The notes: generated by a model not told the origin, from the sequence alone. A stretch of 64,000 nucleotides of DNA from Arabidopsis thaliana (GCF_000001735.4 NC_003075.7:12153001-12217000); one strand, 5' to 3'; positions 40,384-52,274 are shown, counted from the first letter of the stretch. Numbers and translations: made by a program.

Positions 40384-41066
40384 GAAGTCGTCAGTTTTTC
40401 ACAGACTTGGATCACTTTTTTATTTTTTCTTTCAGACTTTGGATTACGTATTTCTCGTACATAAAGATTTTGATTATAAAACTGATGTTAAATTTCAACA
40501 TTACATATTTTCTAGGGTTTCTGGTTTAAGAAAAACAAAACACTCTGTTTTTTAAACTGTTTTCGGTAAACCGACTCGAAAAGGGATTATTTGTAATTTA
40601 TTATTGTTTGTATAAATAGGATGCCAAAAAATTCTAAACTTACGTTTCGCTCCCTCTCTAAGTCCCTCTCGCTCTTTGGTTCTTCTTCTCCCGCAAGATT
40701 GAATCTTTGGTTTCTTTGGATTGGTTTCGTAAGTGTTCGCACCGAATCATCAACCATTTCACCGCTGGGTATGTTTTCTACACTCGCTCAAAAGTTTTGA
40801 TAGTATGAACTGAATTATGGGTTTTGGAGAATTAGTTGTTTAATTGTAAAATAGAAAACTTTATGATTCTGCTTCCATTGATTTTAGCTGGTGGGTTTGT
40901 CAAAATTTCAATCTTTTCTTTGATTTGATGATTAATATTTCATTGAAATCATCGTTGTTTCAGGTTAGTAGGAGTTTGCTGGTTATTAAGACTTTAGTCT
41001 GAATCCAGGCCTGGCTCTTGGGGTTTGCTCTGTTGCTAGTGCACAGGGTCCAACCCTGTCTGAATC
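40384..41066 (+). promoter_or_regulatory. Promoter and 5' leader of the eIF3a-like copy
   Basis: A TATAAATAGG box lies near 40612-40622, followed by a CT-rich leader (CTCCCTCTCTAAGTCCCTCTCG region) and a probable leader intron ending before 41000. It looks like a promoter and 5' UTR carried along with the partial eIF3a duplication. Transcription start is inferred. Confidence 0.4.
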
Positions 41067-41861
41067 ATGGCGATTTTCACCAAACCTGAGAGTGCATTGA
41101 AGCGTACAGATGGTAACATTGCAAATTCTTACCTTTTTGACTCATGCTTTGATGTATGAATGTTGCGTGTTTGCCGAGCTTATCAATGTTGGGCAGAGAC
41201 AAGATGCTCTCATGGTGCTTTCTGATCTTTTTACCTGCTAACGAGAAAGTTGAGCAGGCTTGTAGTCAGCGGATGCTCTGGAGGAGGAGGCCCTTGATGT
41301 CGATGACTTTGAAGCAGATAAAAAGCCTGAAGACTTGCAGCCAAGTGTTGTATATCAGCAACGACTGCTAGAGGAAAGGAAAATTTATGAAAATGAGCAA
41401 CAGGTGAAATTTATTCTTACAGTAGTTTTGCATCTCTATATATTGGTTCTGAGTTTAGGCGAAAAAGGTCCTTATAGTCTCTTCTATTTTGTTTAGCGTG
41501 AGGTTGAGCGTCTTAAGAGTGACCTGAAGGAGAAGAAAAGGTTGGCCAGAATGTTGGATAATAAGGTAAGTTGGCTTGTGAAGTTGTGTCTACTGTATCT
41601 TCATATGTAGCAATCACTTCTTGCAATTTTTATTGTCTAGTAACTCAAAGCGAAATTTTGTTTCCAGGAAATATTCAGGGTGATTCGTCTTCGACAACCT
41701 GAGTTTGAGAGGCTAAGAAGCGAGAGGAGCATATTGGTCAAATAATTCGAGCCAGGAAACAAGAAAGCGGTATTAAGAGGAAACAGATATATCATTTGAA
41801 ATCTGATGAGGAAAGGATAAAAAAGCTTCAGGAAGAAGAGGAGGCTCATAGGCGTGAAGGT
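41067..41861 (+). pseudogene. Partial intron-containing copy of eIF3a
   Basis: Related to translation initiation factor eIF3 subunit A. Exon 1 (41067-41112) encodes MAIFTKPESALKRTD, matching the eIF3a N-terminus. The next segment (41177 to about 41245) reads ELINVGQRQDALMVLSDL, but its acceptor AG is missing and the frame ends in a stop. After a jump, an ADALEEEALDVDDFEADKK-like acidic segment (about 41272) is fused directly to QQRLLEERKIYENEQQ from the C-terminal coiled coil, so several hundred residues between are deleted. Coiled-coil exons REVERLKSDLKEKKRLARM and EIFRVIRLRQPEFERLR follow with proper introns; a one-base shift lies near 41735. Introns are kept, so this is a DNA-level duplication, not a retrocopy. 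It may correspond to At4g23330. A short coiled-coil product cannot be excluded. Confidence 0.75.
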
Positions 41862-42718
41862 AAGCCCTTGACTTCCATAGAAAAACAATTTGGTCATTTT
41901 TGCTTATTAGGCCTCAGTGAAGAATAATTTAGTCATGATTTTCCCAAGATTTGAACATGTGTAAGACTCGTTTTCAGCTATACAAACCCTTTTGCATTGA
42001 ATAAGCTTTTTATTTTCTAGTCAAATTTTCGCTTTTTCTTACAGTTTCATCTTGTCGCATTTTCATATTCTAAAGTCTTTCAATGCATAGAAACATTGTA
42101 GGGATTCATGTATATTCCTTCCTATAATGTACGAGAAGCTTTTATATCATACTAAAAACTGAAAGCTAAAATATTGGTCTGTTTTGTTAACACATCTTCA
42201 ATGGAGTTTTGGCTCCACTTGCGCTAAATAGTAATACTTATTATCTTGAAGTGGAAGCAAACTTTGACTCAACTGTGGTTCCTGCTAGAAAATATTCAGT
42301 TACTGAGACAGACATGCTTTTAAGCAAGTCAAAAAGAACAAATAAAGGTAAGACCCTTAAACTTTGTATAAATCAAGTTGGATTAGACAAACTATAAAAT
42401 CTTAGGGAAAAAGTTGTGTTTAGTGCTGCTCAATTCCTTTTCAGGACACAATCACTTGTGGGTCTATCTTACGCTTCTTTGTTCACATTGAAACTGAATA
42501 CATATGATGTTGGCTTTGACAAAAACTCCCACTTTGAATAAACATGTCGAAAAACCTCTGAAACATTACTTTAGATGGTTATAGAAAAACTCAGAACATT
42601 TTTTAATACAAAAATCAAATCCAAAAGCTTTTGATTCCACTAGTTAACACTCGCAACAATATCTTTCTTCTTCTAAAACCGGTTTAGTGATCTCTAAACC
42701 GAAACACCAGTTTGGTCT
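41862..42718. other. Spacer between eIF3a-like copy and dioxygenase
   Basis: No gene recognised. A 62-codon open frame at 42209-42397 ends in a plausible GTAAG donor context but matches nothing I know and has no family features. The right part is the 3' flank of the dioxygenase. Confidence 0.4.
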
Positions 42719-43793
42719 CTAAGGATCATCTGGTTGAGCCAGCTTTAGTCCAGCAAAGTCTTTGACAGTGAAACCAATCTTCTCAAACTTCCCTTCTTCA
42801 TTGCTCTGTCTGAACTTCAGGTACTCCGAACACTTAAACGACTTGTAGCTTCTTTGTTTTCCCTCACCCACAATTTCTTGAGGTGCAAGTATCACTTTCT
42901 CATCCTCAAAACAGAGAAAAAACGCCAGAGAGACTCTGTTCACCAACTTTCTCAATACAACTCGATGTTCAGATGATCTCAGCCGTCCATTACTCCATGC
43001 TTGCATAAGGTCTCCAATATTAACAACAAGGAAATCGTTGCACGGGTTTATATCGATCCATTTCCCTTCTTTAGACCTCATCTGAAGCCCACCAACGGAA
43101 TCTTGATAGACTATTGTTATGCAGCTCATATCAGTGTGCATCCCGAGACCTTCAACGAGCTCTTCTTGCTTCTCCACGTCGTGTGGAGGTGTGTAGTTCA
43201 CTAGCCTTAAGTATCCATGACAGTTGCTAAAGTCAGTTTGGTAGAGTCTCTTTCCGGTTTCATCTCCTAAAGTCATCATCAAGAGAATCTTTATGAGTCT
43301 TTTGGACAATTCTGCCATTTTAGCTCCGTATTCTTGCATTGTTTCTCTGAACAAAAAAAGAGGAGAGGTAAAAGGTTCAAGCCAATAAAAAGATGTGAAA
43401 CACACAATATGTAAAAAGAAACACTGATTTGTGTTGTAATGACAACCTTAACTCTGGTTTATGATGATCTTGGAACAAAACATCTGCTGAAGCTTTGGCA
43501 GAATCAGAGAAATCAGGTCCAGAGACAACAAGGCTTTCGAAATAAGGAGAGGCGATGTACCGAGGAGTATATGAAATGGGACCAAGCTTGAGCTTTGATT
43601 CAAGAGGAGCTTTGAAAACATCTCTGGACAAGGAACAAATTTTGCTGAACATCTCTTTAGAGATTCCATGATTGGTGACATAGAAGAATCCCCACTCTTT
43701 ACAAGCCTCAGAGAGAGAAGACAGTATAGAGGACTCAATTGGTTGTGTTAAGTCTAACACAGGAAGCTGCAGAGAAGAATGAAGTTCAGACAT
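42719..43793 (-). CDS. 2-oxoglutarate/Fe(II)-dependent dioxygenase (DOXC-type)
   Basis: Two exons 3' to 5': 42719-43346 and 43447-43793, joining in frame to 324 aa. The N-terminal DIOX_N part (LPVLDLTQPIESSI, then EWGFFYVTNHGI) is followed by the 2OG-Fe(II) oxygenase core: HTD (iron ligands in GMHTDMSCITIVYQD), the distal His in SEHRVVL and the 2OG-binding Arg in RVS of NRVSLAFF. All ligands are present, so it should be catalytically competent. The NYTPP sequence replaces the NYYPPC of many plant members. It resembles gibberellin-oxidase-like cytosolic enzymes, but the substrate cannot be read from sequence. A damaged copy of exon 2 and the promoter lies at 52.48-53.2 kb. Confidence 0.92.
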
Positions 43794-43835
43794 TATATTA
43801 TATATTTAGTTGTCTAAAGAGTTTAGAGGTTATGA

Positions 43836-43925
43836 GTAGGGGCAAGCTATGCTATGGATAGGGGTATATATATTTAAGACATGATTAAAAGAGGCTTTAG
43901 AAATGTTTCAGACAAATGCAGTAAC
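43836..43925 (-). promoter_or_regulatory. Dioxygenase upstream segment, duplicated at 52.9-53.15 kb
   Basis: Starting 40 bp upstream of the start codon, GGGGCAAGCTATGCTAT, then GGGTATATATATTTAAGACA (probable TATA region), recurs near 52920-53110 in altered order, once with the first motif repeated. Likely core promoter of the dioxygenase. Confidence 0.5.
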
Positions 43926-44115
43926 AGTAGAACCCACATTTTTGGTTATCATTATGTCTGTATTAGAAAGGATTGTAAATTGATGATTAGATTGTGACAT
44001 TTTTACAATTAGGCATAAACATCAAACTTATTGCAAAAAAGTTGGGAGGATTCATGGAAACTTTATTATTCATACAAACATATATAAGATTTATCTTGTA
44101 ACTCTGCATATCATA

Positions 44116-44222
44116 TATTATGTCCAAATGCATCCTGCAGGACCTCCACAGTAAATAGCTCTTAACCAAGGATCCTTATCATCATGAACATATGTGACTT
44201 TGTAACATTTTTTTGCAGTTGA
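44116..44222 (-). pseudogene. DUF239 C-terminal relic
   Basis: The minus strand reads KCYKVTYVHDDKDPWLRAIY and then a decayed GGPAGC, matching the last ~35 residues of the neprosin-like genes (CYKARYVHDxDKPWLKSxYFGGPGGC). Upstream exon sequence is absent. It sits between the dioxygenase promoter and the first intact array member. Confidence 0.75.
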
Positions 44223-44445
44223 GAATGAGATTTTTATTTTTAATGTACTTTAAGGTGAGTTAGCTATCAATCTATGCTCAATAAACTATAGAAATTTGTG
44301 CTGAAAGTTGTGAATTTCTAATACTTTATTATTATTTATTAGAGCGCAAGTAATGCTTAGATATATTTCAAATCTGTTGATTTTTCCTATAGCCTGTGTA
44401 AAATTAAAATCTTATGATATTGTTACTCTTTATCTCGTAGATCAA

Positions 44446-46200
44446 TTACCCTATGCACCCTCCAGGACCTCCAAAGTAAACAGATTTTAACCAAGGTTTA
44501 TCAACATCATGAACATATCTGGCTTTGTAACAGATTGGTCTGCTCTCATGTACCTTCACTGTCCCGCGTCCTGGATTATAAACTTTCCCGTGACCATCGA
44601 AGAGTTTGAGGCCACTAATAAAAGCAGCTTTATGAAAGCCCTCACTAGGCCAATGACCACTTCCCATAGGTGGACTCTTCTCTCTGATAGGGCTATACAC
44701 TTGCCCTCCCCAAGATGCATAATTTGCGCTGTTAGATTCCATCCAGGACTTGAACAATGATGCTGGCCAGTATCCAATAATCTCCTCTTTAAATACAAAC
44801 CACCAATTTCCCGTGCCACTATCCTGTTCCCAATTTTGAAATATGAATTCAAATGACTTTAAGAGAAGTGATAAAAAGTTGAGTAGACTTTACCTGAAAC
44901 AAGCCTAAACGCAATTCATATTGTCGACCATTATAGATGGAAAATGGTTGAAGAACGGCACCAACTGGTATAGTCTTGCTAACTTGCACAAATCCAGGAC
45001 ATGACATGCCGTAGCAGCCGCCAGTACTGCTTCCATGTAACTATTAACACAATTATAAGGAAACATATACATAAAGAACTTATAAGACACAGACAAGTTG
45101 ATAAAGAAACTATTGGTGTAAGCTCTTACTAGTATAATTCAAAACTTACAGTCCAGTAGGCGTATAAACGAACATGATCACCATGGTGCATCGATGGATT
45201 CACCTGTTGTATATACATATTTCAAACTTTTGTCAACTTTAAATTCATGCAACTTACAGTTGACGAACATGGTCACTTTTGCTAAGGAACCAGAATTAAC
45301 TTACAATCCATCCAACTGAAATGCTGGCGAAATCTTCTTCAATAGGCCCCCCACTAACTGCCATGTATCCAATACTAACTTGATCTTGCAAGATTTTTGG
45401 TTTCCATATGTTAATGTTTCCTGCAACTCCAGCAAAAGGGTTCGGTCCATAATCAGCTCTTGCATCCTAATATCCATAAAGAAGAAAGAAACTCAGAAAA
45501 TGAAAGTGGAAAACAAAAATGGTGGTTGCTATATATACTATCAACTTATAAGGGTTCTTACGTAGAATTTTCCATTAAAATTCATGTTGTTTGTCTCTGT
45601 GAGAAAAGGTCTCGGGCCCTCGAATCCCATGGATTTCAAACGTTGTGCATGCATAAGATCTTGCATTGTAGTCCTTTTTACAATTACTGTGCCATCTGGA
45701 CAGCTTATACCTTCTTGCAAAAGACTAAAACTCTCTGAAATGTTGTTTCCAGTGATATATTCAGGTACTGTTGTTGGCCTTAGCTGCATATACAAAGTCA
45801 GTCATTCTCTAAGGAGAGGCATCTTTTAATTGAAAAGACAGTAGATAAAGAGAGAATTAAATATGTATAAAATCAAACCTGAACAGAGTGGTTTTTTAGT
45901 AGGTGATGATCAAATGCTAGTTGTTTGTGAATATCGATACAATCGAATATATCACCATGTTCAGTCTGTTCATAAGAAAAAAAAGTTAGATATGAAACAA
46001 TATAAGCATGGAAGAAGAAGGAAGGCTAAACCAACCTTGAAACTCTTGATTGCAGGCTTGTTGATAGCTTTGAGTTGTCTCTTCATTTCATTCCTTTCTG
46101 CCTTTGATGGTATTGCTCGGCGTTCCTTAGTTGCTTCAGCGGATAGAATAAGAGTGATTATTAACAGAAGCAGTAACACAAAGTGGTTGAAGGAAGCCAT
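44446..46200 (-). CDS. Neprosin-like DUF239 protein 1
   Basis: Seven exons 3' to 5': 44446-44823, 44894-45040, 45150-45203, 45305-45466, 45562-45783, 45879-45965, 46036-46200. They join in frame to 404 aa. Signal peptide MASFNHFVLLLLLIITLIL to SAEA; an upstream in-frame ATG at 46260 is less likely. Next comes the neprosin activation-peptide region (INKPAIKSFK, DIFDCIDIHKQLAFDHHLL) and the DUF239/neprosin domain (ISCPDGTVIVKRTT, GYWPASLF, WGGQVYSP, GSGHWPSEG, CYKARYVHD, FGGPGGC). Neprosins are secreted glutamic peptidases. Here the usual IEAGW is ISVGW and the usual WGGE is WGGQ, so both expected catalytic Glu residues are absent. The protein is probably secreted and non-catalytic. Likely At4g23350. 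Confidence 0.88.
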
Positions 46201-46392
46201 TGATACTATGAAAGAGGCACTTATCTTTATTCTTTCTTCTACAAACAAGAAATGAATCAAAATGATTTATTTATAATGTAGAAAATCACATGAAAACTAA
46301 ATTCATTGACACAATTAGTTCATGCATTTTTGTATCATTTATTATCTTTCATTCAAATAAAAAGAATATGGACTAATGACCTTGACTGACAA

Positions 46393-46440
46393 ATAATTAA
46401 CAAAATAACATTTGACCAAAATAGTTTCCATTTGTTACAG
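46393..46440 (-). promoter_or_regulatory. Conserved upstream element of DUF239 gene 1
   Basis: AATTAACAAAATAACATTTG followed by ACCAAAATAGTTTCCATTTGTT lies about 193 bp upstream of the start. The same block occurs at nearly the same distance upstream of DUF239 genes 2 and 3 and twice upstream of gene 4. It contains a TTGACC W-box core. Confidence 0.55.
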
Positions 46441-46739
46441 ATCTTCTGTGACTTTTTGGTCTATATTACCATTTTGCTTACTTCTTCTTTTTGTGTTTCT
46501 TTTTTCCTTCTTCGTCACCAAACTTTAGCCAGAACTCTTTCTCATTGAATTTCTCTTCTGTCTTTGCCAGAACTCATGCCAGATTCATTACGGAGTCTCC
46601 TTTTTCTTTCTCATTCTCTCTCTATCTCGTCCTCTTTACCACCAGATTTATTTTTCTTAATATATCAATAAAATTAACAACTTTTGAGATTTTTGTTTTT
46701 TAATGTAATTTAGATTAAAAAAAAACATAAATGAAAATG

Positions 46740-46945
46740 TTAAGAAAACATGTATAAAAGTGAAAAAGCAGAGGAAACTTAATGCAGAGAGATTTAAGAA
46801 CATGTTAACTAAAATGTGCATCATTTCCTGGTCCTCTGTAGAAGATAGCTTCAGATAAAGTTGTAGTTCCTTAATCGTGTTATTAACTTGAAATAACTTG
46901 AAATACATCATGTTAACTAGAATGTGCATCATACCACAGTTCGCA
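46740..46945 (-). pseudogene. DUF239 3'-end relic (GGPGGCTF type)
   Basis: At about 46810-46860 the minus strand reads EAIFYRGPG, then a decayed DAHF-stop, matching the AIFYGGPGGCTF end of DUF239 genes 5 and 6 rather than the GGPGGCIG end of genes 1-3. The adjacent 3' flank (AGTGAAAAAGCAGAGG..., AGAGAGATTTAAGAACA) also matches the flank of gene 5. A second shorter piece of the same end lies at 46905-46940. The rest of the spacer to 47268 is the 3' flank of gene 2. Confidence 0.65.
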
Positions 46946-47268
46946 GTTCTTTAATCGTGTTATTAACTTAGAGCTTCTAGTTAATAATATATATGTCGTA
47001 ATAATATAGCAATGTTCCTTAATCTTATAATTACACTATTTTGCAGTTAAGAAGGAGATGTTTTTTTCTTGTACTTTGAGGTGATTTTGCACTCAATCTA
47101 TGCTCAGTAAACATATTAGTTTTTGTGCTGAATGTTGTGAATTTCAAATTCTTGATTATTCATTAGAGCGCGGGTAATGCTTACATATATTACAAATCTG
47201 TGGTTTTTTTCCTATAGCCTATTTAAAAGTTTTAAGATATTTCTACTCTTTATTTTGTAGATCAATAA

Positions 47269-49013
47269 TTACCCTATGCATCCTCCAGGACCTCCATAGT
47301 AAATAGATTTTAACCAAGGCTTATAATGATCATGAACTAATCTGGCTTTGTAACAGTTTCGACTGGTCTCATATAACTTCACTGTACCCGTTTGTGGATT
47401 AAAAACTCTTCCATCACCAAGGCTCATTTGGACGTGTCTAAAATAAGCAGATTTCTGGTAGCCCTCACTAGGCCAATGACCACTTCCCATAGGTGGACTC
47501 TTCTCTGTCACAGGGCTATACACTTGACCTCCCCAAGATGCATAACTTGCGGCGTTAGATTCTCTCCAGGACTTGAACAATGATGCTGGCCAGTATCCAA
47601 CGTCTTCATCATTACATGAAATCCACCAATCTCCCTTGATTTGATCCTGTTCCCAATGTTTGAAAGATAAATCCAAATGACTTTTAAGATAAGTGATCAA
47701 AGAGATGAGTAGACTTTACCTGATACAAGGTCAAATGCAATTGATATTGTGGACCCTTATAGATGGAAAGTGGTTGAATAATGGCACCAAGTGCTATAGT
47801 CTTGCTAACTTGCACAAATCCAGGACATGACATGTCGTTGCACCCGGTATTGCTTCCATGTAACTATTAGCAGAATTATAAGCAAACATATACATAAGAG
47901 TCTCAGAAGATAAAGGAACTATTAGTGCAAGCTAGCTCTTACTGGTATAACTCAAAACTTACAGTCCAAGAGGCGTATAAACGAACATGATCACCATAGT
48001 ACAGGGATGGATTCACCTGTTGTATATACATTTTTCAAAATTTTATTAACTTATAGTTGATGAGACGTATTTGCGAACATGGTCAGTTTTTGCTAAGAAA
48101 CCAGAAGTGGCTTACTTTCCATCCAACTGAAATGCTGGCGAAATTTTCTTTAGCCCCTCCACCAACTGCTATGTATGCCAGACTAACTTGATCTTGCAAG
48201 ATATTCGGTTTCCATACATTAATGTGTCCTCTTACTCCAGCAAAAAGATCTGGTCCAAAGGTACCTTTTGCAACCTAATATCCATAAAGAACAAAGAAAC
48301 TCAGAAAACGAAAGTAGACAAGAAAAGAAAATAGTGGTTGGTATATATGGTATCAACTTATAAGGGTTCTTACATAGAATTTTCCATTTGAATTAGTGTT
48401 GTTTGTCTCTGTGAGAAAAGGTCTCGGGCCGTCGAATCCCATGGATTTCAAACGTTGTGCATGCATCAGATCTTGCATTGTAGTCCTTTTTACAATTACT
48501 GTTCCATTTGGACAGCTTATACCTTCTTGTACAAGATTAATACTCCCTGAAATGTTGTTTTCAGTGATCCATTCAGGTACTGTTGTTGGCTTTAGCTACA
48601 TATACAAAGTTGGTCGTCATTCTCTAAGGAGAGTCATCATTTAATACAAAAGACAGTAGATAAAGAGAGAATTAGTTATGTATAAAACAAAACCTGAACA
48701 GAGTGGTTTTTTAGTAGATGATGATCCAATGCTAGTTGTTTGTGAATATCGATACAATCAAATATATCACCATGTTCAGTCTGTTCATAAGAAAAAGAAG
48801 TTAGATATGAAACAATAAGCATGTAAGATTAAGGAAGGCTAAGCCAACCTTAAAACTCTTGATTGCAGGCTTGTTGATAGCTTTGAGTTGTCTCTTCATT
48901 TCATTCTTTTGTGCCTTTGATGGTATTGGTCGGCGTTCCTTAGTTGCTTCAGCGGATAAAACAAGAGTGACTGTTAACAGAATCAGTAACACAAAGTGGT
49001 TGAAGGAAGCCAT
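47269..49013 (-). CDS. Neprosin-like DUF239 protein 2
   Basis: Exons 3' to 5': 47269-47646, 47720-47863, 47963-48016, 48116-48274, 48374-48595, 48694-48780, 48849-49013. They join in frame to 402 aa. Same architecture as gene 1: signal peptide (MASFNHFVLLILLTVTLVL), activation-peptide region, and DUF239 domain with TVIVKRTT, ISVGW, GYWPASLF, WGGQVYSP, GSGHWPSEG and a GGPGGCIG end. Both expected catalytic Glu positions are replaced (Ser and Gln). The coding sequence, introns and about 1 kb of flanks are shared with genes 1, 3 and 4, indicating a tandem repeat unit of about 2.8 kb. Confidence 0.88.
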
Positions 49014-49206
49014 TGATACTATGAAAGAGGCTCTTATCTTTATTCTTTCTTCTACAAACAAGAAATGAATCAAAATGATTTATTTATAATGTTGAAAATC
49101 ACATGAAAACTTAAGTTTATTGACACAATTAGTTCATGCATTTTTGTATCATTTATTATCTTTCATTCAAACAAAAAGAATATGGACTAAATGACCTTGA
49201 CTTATG

Positions 49207-49255
49207 AATAATTAACAAAATAACATTTGACCAAAATAGTTTCCATTTGTTACAG
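49207..49255 (-). promoter_or_regulatory. Conserved upstream element of DUF239 gene 2
   Basis: Same AATTAACAAAATAACATTTG block with TTGACC core, about 194 bp upstream of the start codon, almost identical to the copy upstream of gene 1. Confidence 0.55.
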
Positions 49256-49554
49256 ATCTTCTGTGAGTTTTTAGTCTATATTACCATTTTGTTTTCTTCT
49301 TCTTTTTGTGTTTCTTTTTACCTTCTTCGTCACCAAAATTTAGCCATAAAAAGCTATTTCTCATTGAATTTCTCTTCTGTCTTTGCCAGAACTCATCACC
49401 AGATTCAACATCGAATCTCTTCTTTCTTTCTCCTTCTCTCTTTATCTCGTCCAATCTCTTTACCAACAGATTTATTTTTCTTAATTTATCAACAAAATTA
49501 ACAACTTTTGAGAGATTTTGTTTTTTTAATGTAATTAAGAAGAAAATAAAAAAT

Positions 49555-49700
49555 AAATGAAAATATTATGAACACATGTATAAAAGTGAAAAAACAGAGA
49601 ATAGTTAATGCATAGAGATTTAAGAACATGTTAACTAGAATGTGCATCATTTCCTTGTCCTCCGTAGAAGATAGCATCAGACCAAAGTTCACAGTTCTTT
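49555..49700 (-). pseudogene. DUF239 3'-end relic (GGPGGCTF type)
   Basis: The minus strand at about 49635-49685 reads SDAIFYGGQG then a decayed DAHS-stop, again matching the end of genes 5/6. It occupies the same place relative to gene 2 as the 46.8-kb relic does to gene 1, so it was carried in the tandem unit. The remaining spacer to 50017 is the gene-3 3' flank. Confidence 0.65.
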
Positions 49701-50017
49701 AATTGTGTTATTAACTTAGAGCTTCTAGTAAATAGGTATATGTCCTAATGAGATAGCAGTGTTCCTTAATCTTATAATTACATTATTATGCAGTTAAGAA
49801 AGAGATGTTTTATTCTTATACTTTGAGGTGATTTTGCACTCAATTTATCCTCAGTAAACATATAAATTTTTTTGCTGAAAGTTGTGAATTTCTAATACTT
49901 GATTATTCATTACAGCGCAAGTAATGCTAAGATATATTTCAAATTTGTGGCTTTTTTCGTATAGCCTATTAAATAGTCTTAAGATATTGCTACTCTTTAT
50001 TTCGTATAGAACAATAA

Positions 50018-51792
50018 TTACCCTATGCATCCTCCAGGACCTCCATAATAAATAGATTTTAACCAAGGCTTATAAACCTCATGAACTAATCTGGCTTTGT
50101 AACAGTTTTGATTGGTCTGGTATAACTTCACTGTACCCGTTTGTGGATTAAAAACTCTTCCATCACCAAGGATCATTTGGAGGTGGCTAACATAAGCAGA
50201 TTTCTGGAAGCCCTCACTAGGCCAATGACCACTTCCCATAGGTGGACTCTTCTTTGTCACAGGGCTATACACTTGACCTCCCCAAGATGCATAACTTGCG
50301 GCGTTAGATTCTCTCCAGGACTTGAACAATGATGCTGGCCAGTATCCAACGTCCTCATCGTTAATTGCAAACCACCAATCTCCCTTGATGTGATCCTGTT
50401 CCCAATTTTTGAAATATGAATACGAATGACTTTTAAGAGAAATGGTCAAAAAGATGAGTAAACTTTACCTGATATAAGGTCAAACGCAATTCATACTGTG
50501 GACCCTTATAGTAGGAAGTTGGTTGAATAACGGCACCAAGTGGGATAGTCTTGCTAACTTGCACAAATCCAGGACATGACATGTCGTTGCAGCCGGTATT
50601 GCTTCCATGTAACTATAAGCACAATTATAAGCAAACATATACATATAGAATTGATAAGACCCTCGGAAGATAAAGGAACTATTAGTGCAAGCTCTTACTG
50701 GTATAACTCAAAACTTACAGTCCAAGAGGCATATAAACGAGCATAATCACCGTGGTATAGCGATGGATTCACCTGTTTTATATACATATTTTCAAACTTT
50801 TGTTAACTTTAAACTCATGCAACTTATAGTTGATGAGGCGTATTAGCGAACATGGTCACTTTTTATTAAGGAACCAGAAGTGACTTACTTTCCATCCAAC
50901 AGAAATGCTGGCGAAATTATCTTTAGCACCTCCACCAACTGCTATGTATGCAACACTAACTTGATCTTCCAAGATTTTTGGTCTCCATACGTTAAGGTTT
51001 CCTCTTACTCCAGCAAAAAGATCTGGTCCATAGTTACCTCTTGCAACCTAATATCCATAAAGAACAAAGAAACTCAAAAAACGAAAGTAGAAAGGAAATA
51101 AAATGGTGGTTGGTATATATACTCTCAACTTATAAGGGTTCTTACGTATAATTTTCCATTTGAATTAGTGTTGTTGGTTGTCTTTGTTAGAAAAGGTCTC
51201 GGGCCATCAAATCCCATGGATTTCAAACGTTGTGCATGCATAAGATCTTCCATTGTAGTCCTTTTTACAATTACTGTGCCATTTGGACAGCTTATACCTT
51301 CTTGCAAAAGACTAAAACTCCCTGAAATGTTGTTTCCAGTGATCCATTCAGGTACTGTTGTTGGCTTTAGCTGCATATACAAAGTCAGTAATCATTCTCT
51401 AAGGAGAGTCATCTTTTAATACAGAAGGCAATAGCTAGATAAAGAGAGTATTAATTATGTATAAAACAAAACCTGAACAGAGTGGTTTTTTAGTAGATGA
51501 TGATCAAATGCTAGTTGTTTGTGAATATCGATACAATCAAATATATCACCATGTTCAGTCTGTTCATAAGAAAAAGAAGTTAGATATGAAACAATAAGCA
51601 GGTAAGATTAAGGAAGGCTAAGCCAACCTTGAAACTCTTGATTGCAGGCTTGTTGATAGCTTTGAGTTGTCTCTTCATTTCATTCCTTTCTGCCTTTGAT
51701 GGTATTGCTCGGCGTTCCTTAGTTGCTTCAGCGGATAGAATAAGAGTGATTATTAACAGAATCAGTAACACAAAGTGGTTGAAGGAAGCCAT
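50018..51792 (-). CDS. Neprosin-like DUF239 protein 3
   Basis: Exons 3' to 5': 50018-50395, 50469-50612, 50719-50772, 50889-51047, 51146-51370, 51473-51559, 51628-51792. They join in frame to 403 aa. Signal peptide MASFNHFVLLILLIITLIL, activation-peptide region, and DUF239 domain with TVIVKRTT, ISVGW, WGGQVYSP, GSGHWPSEG, GGPGGCIG. Expected catalytic Glu positions are Ser and Gln. It differs from gene 2 mainly in exon 7 and by one extra codon near the end of exon 3. Likely secreted or vacuolar; no retention signal seen. Confidence 0.88.
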
Positions 51793-51984
51793 TGATACTA
51801 TGAAAGAGGCTCTTATCTTTATTCTTTCTTCTACAAACCAGAAATGAATCAAAATGATTTATTTATAATGTAGAAAATCACATGAAAACTAAATTTATTG
51901 ACACAATTAGTTCATGCATTTTTGTATCATTTATTATCTTTATGCAAATTTAAAGAATATGGACTAAATGATATTGACTTATGA

Positions 51985-52032
51985 ATAGTTAACAAAATAA
52001 TATTTGACCATAATAGTTTCCATTTGTTACAG
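51985..52032 (-). promoter_or_regulatory. Conserved upstream element of DUF239 gene 3
   Basis: The AACAAAATAATATTTGACCA block lies about 193 bp upstream of the start, aligned with the copies upstream of genes 1 and 2. Confidence 0.5.
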
Positions 52033-52274
52033 ATCTTCTGTGAGTTTTTAGTCTATATTACCATTTTGCTTTCCTCTTCTTTTTTTGTTTTTTCTTGAAG
52101 GGTGAGTTTGCACTCAATCTATGTTCATTCGATATTTTGTGCTGAATTGTGAACTTATGAGTATTCATTAGAGCGCAAGTAATGCTTAGATATATATATC
52201 AATTATGTCAATTTTCTATTATACCCTATCTAAAAGTCTTACGATCTTGCAACTCTTTATTTCGTAGATCATTA

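Noticed and set aside
42209-42397. 62-codon plus-strand frame between the eIF3a-like copy and the dioxygenase
   Set aside because: No family match, unusual composition, and no spliced partner that continues the eIF3a coiled coil.
46190-46260. Longer N-terminus (MIHFLFVEERIKI...) for DUF239 genes 1-3
   Set aside because: The second Met starts a normal signal peptide and aligns with the only start available in gene 4. The extension would put charged residues before the hydrophobic core.
46491-49560. Plus-strand open frames of Phe/Ser-rich sequence at 46491-46703 and 49306-49560
   Set aside because: They come from a CT-rich stretch duplicated upstream of DUF239 genes 1 and 2. Frames differ between copies and no domain is seen.
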